A DNA stretch of 64,000 nt from SZUA-229 sp036567985 (lineage in GTDB: Bacteria; Pseudomonadota; Gammaproteobacteria; SZUA-229). Numbering within the stretch: the stretch's first letter is position 1; the number at the start of each line of letters is the position of its first letter. The translations under genes were made by a program, and so were the position numbers. A model generated the notes under the pieces. That model worked only from the letters and a program-made list of their open reading frames with translations. It did no database searches and was not told the DNA's origin. The stretch covers positions 1 through 64,000 of the forward strand of contig DATCTK010000049.1 in the NCBI GenBank assembly GCA_036567985.1. The letters are read 5' to 3'. Of this stretch, positions 8,654 through 18,005 are shown in pieces.

Positions 8654-10003
8654 ATGAAGCAGACCGAACTCCTCTCACCCGCCGGCACCCTGAAGAACAT
8701 GCGCTATGCCTTTGCCTATGGCGCCGACGCGGTCTATGCCGGACAGCCACGCTACAGCCTGCGCGTACGCAATAACGATTTTCTGCACGACAACCTGGCG
8801 ATTGGCATTAAAGAAGCACACGATCTGGGCAAGAAGTTCTATCTGACTTCGAACCTGATGCCCCACAACAGCAAGATCAAAACCTATATCCGCGACATGG
8901 GGCCGATTATCGAGATGGGCCCCGATGCACTGATTATGGCGGACCCGGGGCTGATTATGATGGTGCGCGAAACCTGGCCGGAAATGCCGATTCACCTGTC
9001 GGTGCAGGCCAACACGGTGAACTACGCGGCGGTGAAATTCTGGCAGTCGGTTGGCGTGGAACGCATTATCCTGTCACGGGAGCTGTCGCTGGACGAGATC
9101 CGTGAAATCCGCCAGCAGTGCCCCGACATGGAACTGGAAGTGTTTGTACACGGCGCACTGTGCATTGCCTATTCCGGCCGCTGCCTGCTGTCCGGTTACT
9201 TCAATCACCGCGACCCCAACCAGGGCACCTGCACCAATGCCTGCCGCTGGGATTACAAAACCACCCCGGCCAGCGAAAATGCGGAAGGCGTGTACAAACC
9301 GCAGGCACTGCCGGAACAAACCATCAAACGCTCCGACATGGGCGACCTGCGTCACCCTATGGCGGACGAGGTGATGCTGCTGGAAGAAAGCAACCGCCCC
9401 GGCGAACAGATGCCGATCGAGGAAGACGAACACGGCACCTACATCATGAACTCGAAGGATTTACGTGCGATTGAGCATGTGAAGCAGCTGGTGGAGATCG
9501 GTGTCGACAGCCTGAAAATTGAAGGCCGCACCAAGTCACACTATTATGTGGCTCGCACCGCGCAAACTTATAAACAGGCGATACTGGATGCCAGCGCCGG
9601 CCGGGAATTTGATCCGCAACTGCTGGGTGTACTGGAAAACCTGGCCAATCGCGGTTACACCGATGGTTTCTACCAGCGCCACCACACCCAGGAATACCAG
9701 AACTATATGCAGGGCAACTCGGTTAGCCGTCAGCAACAGTTTGTGGGTGAAGTGGTAGGCTATGATGAGGCCAGCGGCCTGGCGGAAATCGATGTGAAAA
9801 ACAAAATCTGCGTTGGCGATAAGCTGGAACTGATCAAACCCTCCGGCAATGAAGACCTGGTGCTTGAAAGCATGCAGGATATGCACGGCAATATGATGCA
9901 GGAAGCCAAAGGTGGCGGCTATAAGATCCGCATTCCATTAAGTCCGGAGATGGCACAGCAGGGATTGATTGCGCGCTATATTGACAGCCCCATCGCCAGC
10001 TGA
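8654..10003 (+). CDS. trhP: tRNA uridine(34) hydroxylation protein TrhP (U32 peptidase family)
   Basis: A 449-residue protein of the YegQ/TrhP branch of the U32 family. TrhP acts in prephenate-dependent 5-hydroxylation of wobble uridine 34 in tRNA. Family landmarks are ELLSPAGTLKNMRYAFAYGA at the start, FVHGALCIAYSGRCLLSGY (about 170-188), and the Cys cluster with GTCTNACRW, where four conserved cysteines can hold an Fe-S cluster. IEGRTKS and GYTDGFYQRH follow. I choose ATG 8654; a TTG at 8630 is in frame but adds residues not seen in relatives. It has its own promoter region, shared with the divergent efflux gene. Confidence 0.93.
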   Translation: MKQTELLSPAGTLKNMRYAFAYGADAVYAGQPRYSLRVRNNDFLHDNLAIGIKEAHDLGKKFYLTSNLMPHNSKIKTYIRDMGPIIEMGPDALIMADPGLIMMVRETWPEMPIHLSVQANTVNYAAVKFWQSVGVERIILSRELSLDEIREIRQQCPDMELEVFVHGALCIAYSGRCLLSGYFNHRDPNQGTCTNACRWDYKTTPASENAEGVYKPQALPEQTIKRSDMGDLRHPMADEVMLLEESNRPGEQMPIEEDEHGTYIMNSKDLRAIEHVKQLVEIGVDSLKIEGRTKSHYYVARTAQTYKQAILDASAGREFDPQLLGVLENLANRGYTDGFYQRHHTQEYQNYMQGNSVSRQQQFVGEVVGYDEASGLAEIDVKNKICVGDKLELIKPSGNEDLVLESMQDMHGNMMQEAKGGGYKIRIPLSPEMAQQGLIARYIDSPIAS

Positions 10004-10045
10004 AAAAACAACTCTAATATCAACCGACTGCGAATAAAATAACTT

Positions 10046-10666
10046 ATGAAACTAGCTGTACTTGATTTTGACTCCACCGTAATGGATGGGGAGACCATCG
10101 ACTTTCTGGCACGGGAAACCGGCCAGGAAGAAGCCGTTGCCCGACTCACCGAAGCCGCGATGCGCGGTGAAATGGATTTTTTCGGTGCACTGCAACAGCG
10201 GGTTAAACTGCTCACCGGCATGCAGGAAAGCCGACTCAATGAAATCTGCCACAACCTGCCACTGATGCCCGGCGCAAAGGAACTGGTTGCCGCACTCAAA
10301 CAGCAGGGTTACACCGTTGCCATTTTCAGCGGTGGCTTTCGCAATGCCACCCGCCATTTCAAGGACATAGTCGGTTACGATGTTGAATTCAGTAACACCC
10401 TGCATTGTAAAGATGGCGTATTAACCGGCCTGGTGGGCGGTGAAATGATGTTTGATACCTCCAAGGGTGAATTACTGCAACGGCTGCAAAGCCTGATGGG
10501 CATAGATCGCAGCCAGACCCTGGTGTGTGGTGATGGAGCCAATGATCTCAGCATGTTCAGGCACGCGGATATCCGCATCGCTTTCTGTGCCAAGCCGGTG
10601 TTAAGAGAACAGGCCACCATTGTCATTGAAGACAAGGACCTGCGTAATATTATTCCCCTGCTATAA
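10046..10666 (+). CDS. serB: Phosphoserine phosphatase, short HAD-IB form
   Basis: A 206-residue HAD hydrolase that removes phosphate from L-phosphoserine, the last step of serine synthesis. HAD motif I is LDFDSTVMDGE (Asp7 nucleophile, Asp9 acid), motif II is IFSGGF, and motif III/IV is VCGDGANDLSM. The catalytic core is complete. It lacks the N-terminal ACT-like extension of the E. coli enzyme, as in the compact SerB of many bacteria. It follows trhP by 42 bases and precedes a HopJ-like gene by 32 bases, suggesting one transcript. Other phosphomonoester substrates cannot be excluded. Confidence 0.88.
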   Translation: MKLAVLDFDSTVMDGETIDFLARETGQEEAVARLTEAAMRGEMDFFGALQQRVKLLTGMQESRLNEICHNLPLMPGAKELVAALKQQGYTVAIFSGGFRNATRHFKDIVGYDVEFSNTLHCKDGVLTGLVGGEMMFDTSKGELLQRLQSLMGIDRSQTLVCGDGANDLSMFRHADIRIAFCAKPVLREQATIVIEDKDLRNIIPLL

Positions 10667-10698
10667 AAATAACCCTGAACAATAAAGATTAAATTACT

Positions 10699-11043
10699 AT
10701 GCAAGTAAACGACTTTCTCAATAAGCTGAAAGACCAGGCAGAAAGCATCAGCTTCGATGACACCATGGCTGTGATCGATGCCAACTATCACTTTACCCCC
10801 AGCGCGTTTCGCAACGGTGAAACACAGAATGCCGCCGAGCAGAACAATGGCTCATGCAAGGTGTTCGCGTTTGCACAGTTAAACAAGCTGACAGAAGAAG
10901 AGACACTGCAGTGCTTCGGTGACTATTACCGTAAGGACGTACTACAGAACCCGCAGGGAGATGACCACCAGAATATCCGTAACTTTATAAAAAGCGGCTG
11001 GGCGGGTATTGCATTTGAAGGTTCGCCACTCACTGCCAGATAG
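10699..11043 (+). CDS. HopJ-family protein
   Basis: A 114-residue acidic protein of the HopJ (PF08888-type) family. The family motif runs ISFDDTMAVIDANYHFTPS, then FRNGE and SCKVFAFAQLN, ending in NIRNFIKSGWAGIAFEG. The name comes from a Pseudomonas type III effector, but the family is widespread in free-living proteobacteria with no secretion system. No secretion signal, chaperone or Hrp box is visible here. It is probably cotranscribed with serB. The molecular role is unknown; a small housekeeping or stress function is more likely than virulence. Confidence 0.85.
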   Translation: MQVNDFLNKLKDQAESISFDDTMAVIDANYHFTPSAFRNGETQNAAEQNNGSCKVFAFAQLNKLTEEETLQCFGDYYRKDVLQNPQGDDHQNIRNFIKSGWAGIAFEGSPLTAR

Positions 11044-11051
11044 ATCGCCGT

Positions 11052-12317
11052 TTAAAATGCGTGCCGGGTGCCAAAACTGACGTGATAATCCTCATCACTG
11101 AAGCCATAACCAATATCGGCGCGTAAGTCGACCCGCACAAAGGATTTTATTTTCCAGCGCAAACCAAAACCCGCACCCACATGCAACTGACGGTGAAAGA
11201 TATCGCTCAGCTCATCATAAGTATTGCCCAGATCAATAAAGGTGACATAGCGCAACAGGGGATGTGATTCATAGGGAAACACATATTCGATATTGGTCAA
11301 CAGCATGGTATTGCCATTAAAGCGATCATTCTCGTAACCACGTAAATCACTGCTGCCACCAAGGCCAAACGCGGTATTGCCGAGAATATAATTATTTGAA
11401 TGACCCAGTCGGGTCTGCACATTCAGATTGGATAGCGGGCGCGAATCAAAGCGATAGTAACTGCGGTAATAAACCACGTGTTTGGTGAACTGGCTGTCAC
11501 TGCCCAGGCTGTCATGGGACCAGTCCAGGGTATAGCCATAGGCCTTGCCGCCACGGTTATACTCATATTGACTGACATTGTCGTAACCAATATCCATGCC
11601 CAGCACCACCGCATCGGTATACTCGACTGACTGATCTGAAAGCAATGTATTCTGGCGATGCTGCAACAACACGCTGGCCCCGGCAAACCAGCCCCGATTC
11701 CGCCCCTGGTCATTCAACCAGCGTGACCCCGCCAGCCTGAAGATTTGATCCTGCCGATCCAGCGCCTCTATCTCCGTGGTGTCTACATCATTGATATCAA
11801 CCAGTTCAAAGTACAGGCTATAGGGGCTGTTATTGACATTAGGGTAATCATACCTCAACAACTCACGCTTCTGTTTTACCCCCAGTTCACTGCCCCGGTT
11901 TTCATACAGCAATTCCATTTCATGGTTCATGCCCCAGACGTTATTCCATAACAGCTGTAAACCGACTTTCTTGTCTTCATCATCAATGCGTGCGCGGGGA
12001 ATCAACAATACATAGTATTTTTCACTGAGCGAAAAAATCACATCGACAGCCTGCGCTCTGTCAACAGAAACAGCGGGTTCGACAGGCTCCAGTCGATAAC
12101 TGACGCTTTTATACAGTTCCAGGTTCATAATCGCCTGACGCGATTTCTCCACCAGTCGCTCATCAAACACATCGCCTTCAGCTATAAAAATTTCCCGATC
12201 CAGCATGGCTGTCTGGCTTACGTCATTCCCTTCATAGCGAATACTGCCGATGATCGGCGCGCTATATACGACACAGCTGCACAACCACAGCAACAGACCA
12301 GTTATAGTTCTCTGCAT
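11052..12317 (-). CDS. Small Omp85/BamA-TamA-like outer-membrane protein
   Basis: A 421-residue outer-membrane protein. It has a signal peptide (MQRTITGLLLWLCSCVVYSA), one POTRA-like domain (IGSIRYEGNDVSQTAMLDRE onward, about 22-95), and a 16-strand-type barrel domain ending in aromatic Phe as expected for Bam-inserted proteins. The barrel has FGLGGSSDLRGYENDRF, the conserved Omp85 loop with RGY. With a single POTRA it is smaller than BamA or TamA. The family inserts or moves proteins or lipids across the outer membrane. I start at ATG 12317; a frame extends to 12344. It overlaps the end of the EamA gene by 16 bases, so the two are likely coupled. Confidence 0.82.
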   Translation of the reverse strand: MQRTITGLLLWLCSCVVYSAPIIGSIRYEGNDVSQTAMLDREIFIAEGDVFDERLVEKSRQAIMNLELYKSVSYRLEPVEPAVSVDRAQAVDVIFSLSEKYYVLLIPRARIDDEDKKVGLQLLWNNVWGMNHEMELLYENRGSELGVKQKRELLRYDYPNVNNSPYSLYFELVDINDVDTTEIEALDRQDQIFRLAGSRWLNDQGRNRGWFAGASVLLQHRQNTLLSDQSVEYTDAVVLGMDIGYDNVSQYEYNRGGKAYGYTLDWSHDSLGSDSQFTKHVVYYRSYYRFDSRPLSNLNVQTRLGHSNNYILGNTAFGLGGSSDLRGYENDRFNGNTMLLTNIEYVFPYESHPLLRYVTFIDLGNTYDELSDIFHRQLHVGAGFGLRWKIKSFVRVDLRADIGYGFSDEDYHVSFGTRHAF

Positions 12318-13234
12318 AACAGCCTGTACAGCGTGGCACCCCATTGATGCAGCCCTAACCCCAGTAAGACAAAACCGGTTCCCACATACATGTGTAAACT
12401 CATTGATTCGTTATTGAAAAAAAAGCCAATCCACAGGGCCGTTACCGGCGTAATCAGCGTGATCAGCGCCACCGTTGATGTTTGCAGATGACGCAGTAAA
12501 TAATAATAGCAAACAAAACCCAGCACGGAACCCACCACACCAAGATAGGTGATCGATGCAAGCGTTCTTACCGGCACCGTGTCCGGCAAGCCGGGGGATA
12601 ACAGCAGATAGCTGATAATAAATAACGGCATGGAATACAACAGGCCACCGGCCACCAGCATCAGGGGTGGCAACTCGCAACGAATACTTTTCACCCAGAC
12701 GGCACTGCCCGAATGCAACAGCACCGCCAGCAGCACCGCAGCCACGCCGTAAAAATAATCTTCGCCCAGCCCCCTGCTGTCGATAAAAATAACCGCCAGC
12801 CCCAGCATACCCGCCAGCGCCCCCAGAATTTTCATGCCACTAAAAGAGGCCTCGTGAATATAGCGCCAGGCCAGGTAACCGGTGACTATCGGGGTAATAC
12901 CGAAAATCACCGATACCAGTCCCGAGGGAATGTATTGCGCGCCCCAGTACACCGGCATCATGCCACCATACAACGCCAGTGCAGCGGCCATATAGACACG
13001 ACTGGCGTTACGGTTGAATACGATTTTTTTATACAGCAACAGCACCAGCACACTCGCCAGGCACACACCGATTAGCATACGCAGGGCCAGGCCAGACACA
13101 AAGCTGACCCCGTCGCTGCTCCACTTGATGGCAATAGGCGTGGTTGACCAGATCAGCACCACGGCCAGATAAGCCAGAAGCAGCAGCCATTTATTTCCTG
13201 ATGTGGATACCCTGGGTGTCATGTGATCGCTCAT
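12302..13234 (-). CDS. EamA/DMT-family transporter
   Basis: A 310-residue inner-membrane protein with about ten membrane helices in two EamA repeats (about 14-145 and 162-300). The motifs PIAIKWSSDG near the N-terminus and ALITLITPVTALWIGFFFNNE in the second repeat are typical of drug/metabolite exporters of the RhaT/EamA group. Substrates in this group range from amino acids to nucleobases and cannot be read from sequence. The gene is upstream of and overlaps the Omp85-like gene by 16 bases, implying joint expression, though a joint function is not established. Upstream lies a strong bidirectional terminator. Confidence 0.85.
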   Translation of the reverse strand: MSDHMTPRVSTSGNKWLLLLAYLAVVLIWSTTPIAIKWSSDGVSFVSGLALRMLIGVCLASVLVLLLYKKIVFNRNASRVYMAAALALYGGMMPVYWGAQYIPSGLVSVIFGITPIVTGYLAWRYIHEASFSGMKILGALAGMLGLAVIFIDSRGLGEDYFYGVAAVLLAVLLHSGSAVWVKSIRCELPPLMLVAGGLLYSMPLFIISYLLLSPGLPDTVPVRTLASITYLGVVGSVLGFVCYYYLLRHLQTSTVALITLITPVTALWIGFFFNNESMSLHMYVGTGFVLLGLGLHQWGATLYRLLCREL

Positions 13235-13544
13235 TAACTTTCCCTAAAGTGCAAGGCAGACAGTTGCGCTCAACAGAGTTTGTCTGCCATAAACAAAAAA
13301 GCCACAGAGTTTATTCTGTGGCTTTACCGTATTTTTAACGCTTCGCTTAAATTATACTATCAGCACACAGAATCCCGACCACAGACCAGTCGACGTAGCC
13401 ACAGCATGGCACGCACAACAAATACAACGGGTACAAAACAGGTTGGAATTCTGTATATCATGGTTAAAGAGATTGTGTTAAACCGCACCGCATGTCAAGG
13501 TATAATCTTTTACCTGGCACACAATTATTTAAAGGTCTGGCATT
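13235..13544. other. Intergenic region between divergent EamA and NDUFA9-like genes
   Basis: No coding frame is convincing. It contains a strong hairpin (13300-13323) and a TATAAT at 13501-13506 with only a weak -35 (TTAAAC-like), probably the promoter of the dehydrogenase gene at 13545. The hairpin lies between two divergent promoters, which is unusual for a terminator and is listed separately. Confidence 0.5.
13294..13324. terminator. Strong hairpin with A- and T-tracts upstream of the EamA gene
   Basis: AGCCACAG (13300-13307) pairs with CTGTGGCT (13316-13323) over an 8-base loop, preceded by an A6 run. Read on the minus strand it is stem plus T-run, pointing toward the EamA gene, so it would stop transcripts entering from the right or act as an attenuator. 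Confidence 0.65.
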
Positions 13545-14447
13545 ATGCATAAACAGCGGGTTTGTATTCTTGGCGGCAGCGGCTTTGTCGGACGACACCT
13601 GAGCAGCCAGCTGGCCAGGGCCGGTTATGCCATCGACATTCTCACCCGCCGCCAGTCCCAGGCACATTCGCTTTCGGTACTGCCGGATACCCGCATACTC
13701 GAACTGGATGTCAACGACCAGCAGGCACTCAACCAGGCTTTTGCATCCGCCGATGTGGTGATCAACCTGATCGGTATTCTCAATGAGTCCGGCCACGACG
13801 GCGACGGCTTTCGTCGTGCCCATGTAGACCTTGCACGCAAGGTGCTGAATGCCTGCCAGCAGAATAATGTGCCACGCCTGTTACACATGAGCGCACTCAA
13901 TGCGGATGCTGCCTATGGCCCCAGTCATTATCTACGCAGCAAGGGCGAGGCGGAAAACATGGTGCTGGCCTTTGCCGGAAAAACCCGGGTGACCAGTTTC
14001 AAGCCCTCCATTATTTTTGGCGATGGTGACAGTTTCTTTAACCGTTTCGCCGGTCTGCTCAAACTCACGCCATGGGTTTTCCCGCTGGCCTGTGGCAATG
14101 CCCGCTTTGCACCGATCCATGTTGAAGAAGTCGCCGCCTGTTTTATCGACTCGATTAATGACAAGAGCACCTTCGGCAAGGCAATTGAACTCTGCGGCCC
14201 TGAAATCTATACATTGAAAGAGCTACTGCAATTCACCAGCCAGCAGATTGGCCGCCGCCATTATATTCTCAACCTGCCGGACAGCCTGGCAAAACTGCAG
14301 GCCACCCTGCTGGAGTACGTGCCCGGCAAACCGTTTTCCCTTGATAACTATCGCTCACTACAGGTTGATAGTGTCTGCCAGGGGGAACGGGTTTTCACCG
14401 GCAAACACAGTATTCACAGTGTGGTGCCGGGCTATCTGCGTCCATAG
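13545..14447 (+). CDS. NDUFA9-like atypical SDR (NAD(P)-binding)
   Basis: A 300-residue extended/atypical short-chain dehydrogenase. The Rossmann motif GGSGFVGRHL is at residues 9-18, followed by LELDVND and VVINLIGILNE. The catalytic YxxxK is shifted: HYLRSKGEAE carries Tyr and Lys. Bacterial relatives resemble the NDUFA9 subunit of complex I or ubiquinone-binding reductases and often act in quinone or lipid metabolism. Its own promoter is likely (TATAAT at 13501), and it is followed by a separately promoted sensor gene. The substrate is unknown. Confidence 0.8.
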   Translation: MHKQRVCILGGSGFVGRHLSSQLARAGYAIDILTRRQSQAHSLSVLPDTRILELDVNDQQALNQAFASADVVINLIGILNESGHDGDGFRRAHVDLARKVLNACQQNNVPRLLHMSALNADAAYGPSHYLRSKGEAENMVLAFAGKTRVTSFKPSIIFGDGDSFFNRFAGLLKLTPWVFPLACGNARFAPIHVEEVAACFIDSINDKSTFGKAIELCGPEIYTLKELLQFTSQQIGRRHYILNLPDSLAKLQATLLEYVPGKPFSLDNYRSLQVDSVCQGERVFTGKHSIHSVVPGYLRP

Positions 14448-14479
14448 GCCAGCACCAGGGCCGACTTCAGATTGCCCAT

Positions 14480-14508
14480 TTGCCAGTATTTAGTCTGCAG
14501 CCTATACT
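14480..14508 (+). promoter_or_regulatory. Sigma70-type promoter for the hybrid kinase gene
   Basis: TTGCCA (14480-14485), a 17-base spacer and TATACT (14503-14508). The start codon follows at 14547, giving a short leader. Confidence 0.6.
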
Positions 14509-14546
14509 AGAGCTCCTCTGAATTATAATTATAACGACAAAGACCT

Positions 14547-16565
14547 ATGGCTACGGACAAGCTAAAAAACAGCGAAGTAATTCAGTCGATCATCCGCCTC
14601 TGCATCGGCGCACTCACCTATTTCTATATTGATGCGGGCATTGACAGTGGCTATTTCGATGTCAGCCATCAGTTACTGAATAACTTCAGCCTGCTGTTTT
14701 TCGGCTACAGCATTATCAATCTAGTGAGCATTTTCTGGCTGCCGGTATCACAACCGCGTCGCTATGCGGCACTGACCTTTGATATCGCCAATGCCACCTT
14801 CGCCTCCTACCTCACCGGCGGCATTAATAGCGTATATGTACTGGTGTATTTGTGGATTTACATCGGTTACGGCACCCGTTACGGCTTACGCTTTCTCGGC
14901 AGCGCCGTAGTACTGACCCTGGTTGGCTACAATATCCTGCTGCTTACCGAAGATGCCTGGCATCTGCTCACCCTTGAAGCGGTGGCTTTTCTGCTACTGA
15001 TTATCGCCCTGCCCATCTATATGTACTCGCTGCAGAAAAAGCTCATACAGAGCGCAGAAAATGAACGCATGGCAAATGAGATAAAAACCGAATTTTTATC
15101 CAATATGACCCACCAGATTCGCACACCCATCAGCGGCATTGTCGGCATGATCAACCTGCTCAGCAAAACCGAACTCAACCAGCAGCAGAAGTTATATCTG
15201 CAGGCGCTGAGCCAGTCGAGCTATTCACTGCAGGATATTATTGATGATGTGATTGATTTCTCACGCATCGAAAAGGGCGAAGTGACATTTAACCACTCGG
15301 TGACCCGTCCCCGCCTGTTAATCGATGGCCTGGTTCACAGCCTGGCACCCTTAAGTTATGAGCGCAATATCGAACTCTCCTGCTATATCGATAGCTCGTT
15401 TCCGGAAAAAATACAGATCGATGCACAGCGTTTTCGCCAGCTGCTGTCAAACCTGATTCGCTATGCTATTGAACACTCGGTGGAGCAGAATATTCATATC
15501 AACGCCTACGCCAACCAGCCAGGTTCCGGGCAATCTGTGAGTGCGATTATTGATATCGAATACGAGCAGAAGCCACAGGCGGATATGCTAACCTCGAATA
15601 AAATCCCCGACAGCAATGACGCGCTTCCCTTACGCATCAGCTATCAACTCACCCGCCTGATGAACGGCATTTTCGATATTCAGTATCGCAGTGGTCAACA
15701 GTTGCGTTTTCGCCTGCATTTTCACTGGCAACAGCTTGAAAACAACCCGCAAATCGTTGAGCCGGACATTGTTGGCAAGCGCGTACTGATTTATGAAGAC
15801 AATGAAATCAACCGCAATGTCTGTGAAAACTACTGCACCTTACTCGGGCTGGAAACCTATGCAACCAATGGCCAGGACAACCTGATTGCACACCTGATCT
15901 GGAGCCAGCAGAAAAACAAACCCTTCGACGTGATTATTCTATGCGAGGATCGGAAATACAAAAATATGTATGAGCTGGTGATGCGAATCCACAGCGAAGC
16001 TAAATACAATGCGCCAATTATTTTTGCCAGCTACCTGCACAACCTGGAACAGGCCGATGTACAGAACCTGCCGGATGGTGCCGAACAGATTGTTAAACCG
16101 ATTTCACTGGATATCCTGAGAAACAGCCTGCGCACTGCACTGCGCAAAAAAGCCGGCAAGACAATCGCCGAACCTTCCAGCACCCCTACTGCACATAAAA
16201 CAGCACTCAATATCCTGGTGGTGGAAGATAACGAAATCAATGCCAGTGTCGTTTACAGCATGCTGGCGGAACTGGGCCACAAGGTGGATATTGCCACCGA
16301 TGGCAATACCGCACTCTATGCCATGAACCACCACCCCTATCACCTGGTGTTTATGGATCTGCACATGCCGCAGATGGATGGCATGGAAACCACCCGCCAG
16401 TGGCGTCGCCTGGAAAAAGGCCTGAATCACCTGCCGATTATTGCGCTTACCGCCAGAGCCACCGCCAATGATCGCACCCTCAGCCTGGCCGCCGGTATGG
16501 ATGACTTTATTACCAAGCCGGTGGATCAGGCTCGCCTGCAGAGTATTATCCAGAGCTACACCTGA
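14547..16565 (+). CDS. Membrane hybrid sensor kinase with degenerate ATPase and two receivers
   Basis: A 672-residue protein. Residues 10-165 form about five membrane helices with YLWIYIGYGTRYGLRFLG, like the sensor part of RpfC-type kinases. HisKA follows with FLSNMTHQIRTPISG (His189). The ATPase region (about 290-395) lacks the usual N-box Asn (RYAIEH where NAIKF is expected) and has no DxGxG or GTGLGL glycine boxes, so ATP binding is doubtful. Receiver 1 (about 411-530) has Cys466 in place of the phospho-acceptor Asp. Receiver 2 (about 554-670) is intact: VVEDNEIN, Asp604 in VFMDLHMPQMDG, Thr and Lys657. It may work as a phosphatase, scaffold or relay partner rather than an autokinase. Confidence 0.85.
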   Translation: MATDKLKNSEVIQSIIRLCIGALTYFYIDAGIDSGYFDVSHQLLNNFSLLFFGYSIINLVSIFWLPVSQPRRYAALTFDIANATFASYLTGGINSVYVLVYLWIYIGYGTRYGLRFLGSAVVLTLVGYNILLLTEDAWHLLTLEAVAFLLLIIALPIYMYSLQKKLIQSAENERMANEIKTEFLSNMTHQIRTPISGIVGMINLLSKTELNQQQKLYLQALSQSSYSLQDIIDDVIDFSRIEKGEVTFNHSVTRPRLLIDGLVHSLAPLSYERNIELSCYIDSSFPEKIQIDAQRFRQLLSNLIRYAIEHSVEQNIHINAYANQPGSGQSVSAIIDIEYEQKPQADMLTSNKIPDSNDALPLRISYQLTRLMNGIFDIQYRSGQQLRFRLHFHWQQLENNPQIVEPDIVGKRVLIYEDNEINRNVCENYCTLLGLETYATNGQDNLIAHLIWSQQKNKPFDVIILCEDRKYKNMYELVMRIHSEAKYNAPIIFASYLHNLEQADVQNLPDGAEQIVKPISLDILRNSLRTALRKKAGKTIAEPSSTPTAHKTALNILVVEDNEINASVVYSMLAELGHKVDIATDGNTALYAMNHHPYHLVFMDLHMPQMDGMETTRQWRRLEKGLNHLPIIALTARATANDRTLSLAAGMDDFITKPVDQARLQSIIQSYT

Positions 16566-16729
16566 GCCGGGCTTCAACAGCGGCCAAACATAAAATAAAG
16601 TTAATCACCTATTAAATCTGGGCGGTTTTTACTTTACTTTTATGGCATTATCGGGGCTTTCGAGCATCCGGGCCGCGACATTACCCTGACCACAATTTCC
16701 CCTAAGTAGACATATTCAGGAACTATTTT

Positions 16730-17902
16730 ATGAGCATTTCATCTTTTCAGCCGCCGGTACGTACCCTGATGGGCCCCGGTCCCTCTGACGTTCACCCACG
16801 CATTCTCAGCGCCCTTGCCCGCCCCACCATTGGCCATCTGGACCCACAGTTCGTGGACATGATGGACGAAGTGAAAACCCTGCTGCAGTACGCATTCCAG
16901 ACCAGCAACCAGCTGACCGTGCCGGTATCCGCACCGGGTTCTGCCGGCATGGAAACCTGCTTTGTCAACCTGCTGGAGCCGGGCGACAAGGTGATTGTGT
17001 GCCAGAATGGTGTATTCGGCGGACGCATGAAAGAAAACGTCGAGCGCATTGGCGCCACCGCCATTATGGTGGAAGACCCATGGGGCCAGGCGGTGGACTG
17101 CAACAAGGTGGAAGACGCGCTTAAAGCCAACCCCGATGCCAAAGTGCTGGCGTTTGTCCATGCCGAAACCTCAACCGGTGCAAGATCCGATGCCAAAGCC
17201 CTGTGCGAGCTGGCACGCAAATATGACTGCCTGAGCATTGTCGACGCGGTGACCTCACTGGGCGGCAGCGAGCTGCGGGTAGACGACTGGGGCATAGATG
17301 CTATCTATTCCGGCACACAGAAATGCCTGTCATGCACCCCCGGCATTTCACCGGTCAGCTTCAGCGAACGCGCCACTGAAATCATCAAAAACCGCAAAAA
17401 CCGCGTGCAGAGCTGGTTCCTCGATATGAACCTGATTATGGGTTACTGGGGCGGTAGCACCAAGCGCGCCTATCACCATACTGCACCGGTCAACGCCATG
17501 TACGCACTGCACGAATCACTGGTAATGCTGCAGGACGAAGGCCTGGAAAATGCCTGGAAACGTCACCAGCACAACCACATGGCATTCCGTGCCGGTATTG
17601 AGGCACTGGGCCTCAACTTTGTGGTGCCGGAAGCCGACCGCCTGCCACAGCTGAACTCGGTTACCATCCCCGAAGGTGTGGAAGATGCCGCGGTACGCAG
17701 CCAGCTGCTGAATGAGTTTAACCTGGAAATCGGTGCGGGTCTGGGCGCACTGGCGGGCAAGGTCTGGCGCATTGGCCTGATGGGTCACAGCAGCCGCGCC
17801 GAGAACATTATCCTCTGCCTGAGCGCACTGGAAGCGGTACTTGGCGACAAGGTGAAGCAGGGCGTGGCGATTTCCGCTGCACAGGCCGTATTAAGCAAGT
17901 AG
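16730..17902 (+). CDS. Class V PLP aminotransferase, alanine/serine-glyoxylate type
   Basis: A 390-residue fold-type I PLP enzyme close to alanine-glyoxylate and serine-glyoxylate aminotransferases. MGPGPSDVHPRILSALARP is the usual N-terminus, SGAGT-like PGSAGMETCF binds the cofactor phosphate, VDAVTSLGG carries the PLP-ring Asp, and Lys198 in YSGTQKCLSCTPG forms the Schiff base. It probably makes glycine from glyoxylate with Ala or Ser as donor. It stands alone, with a strong terminator after it. Upstream 16566-16729 is AT-rich with no clear consensus promoter. Confidence 0.87.
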   Translation: MSISSFQPPVRTLMGPGPSDVHPRILSALARPTIGHLDPQFVDMMDEVKTLLQYAFQTSNQLTVPVSAPGSAGMETCFVNLLEPGDKVIVCQNGVFGGRMKENVERIGATAIMVEDPWGQAVDCNKVEDALKANPDAKVLAFVHAETSTGARSDAKALCELARKYDCLSIVDAVTSLGGSELRVDDWGIDAIYSGTQKCLSCTPGISPVSFSERATEIIKNRKNRVQSWFLDMNLIMGYWGGSTKRAYHHTAPVNAMYALHESLVMLQDEGLENAWKRHQHNHMAFRAGIEALGLNFVVPEADRLPQLNSVTIPEGVEDAAVRSQLLNEFNLEIGAGLGALAGKVWRIGLMGHSSRAENIILCLSALEAVLGDKVKQGVAISAAQAVLSK

Positions 17903-17943
17903 CCTTGCCACAGGCTGGTCACAGCCGGGCGACTGGCCATGAC

Positions 17944-17979
17944 AAAGGCACAACCGCAATACGCTGTTGTGCCTTTTTC
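17944..17979 (+). terminator. Intrinsic terminator after the aminotransferase gene
   Basis: AAAGGCACAAC pairs with GTTGTGCCTTT over an 11-base loop and is followed by TTCTTTT. It separates the aminotransferase from cca. Confidence 0.85.
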
Positions 17980-18005
17980 TTTTCAGCTGACAACCGTATA
18001 CTTTT

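Noticed and set aside
10699..11043. Type III secretion effector
   Set aside because: The HopJ family is broad; no secretion genes, chaperone or secretion signal are visible.
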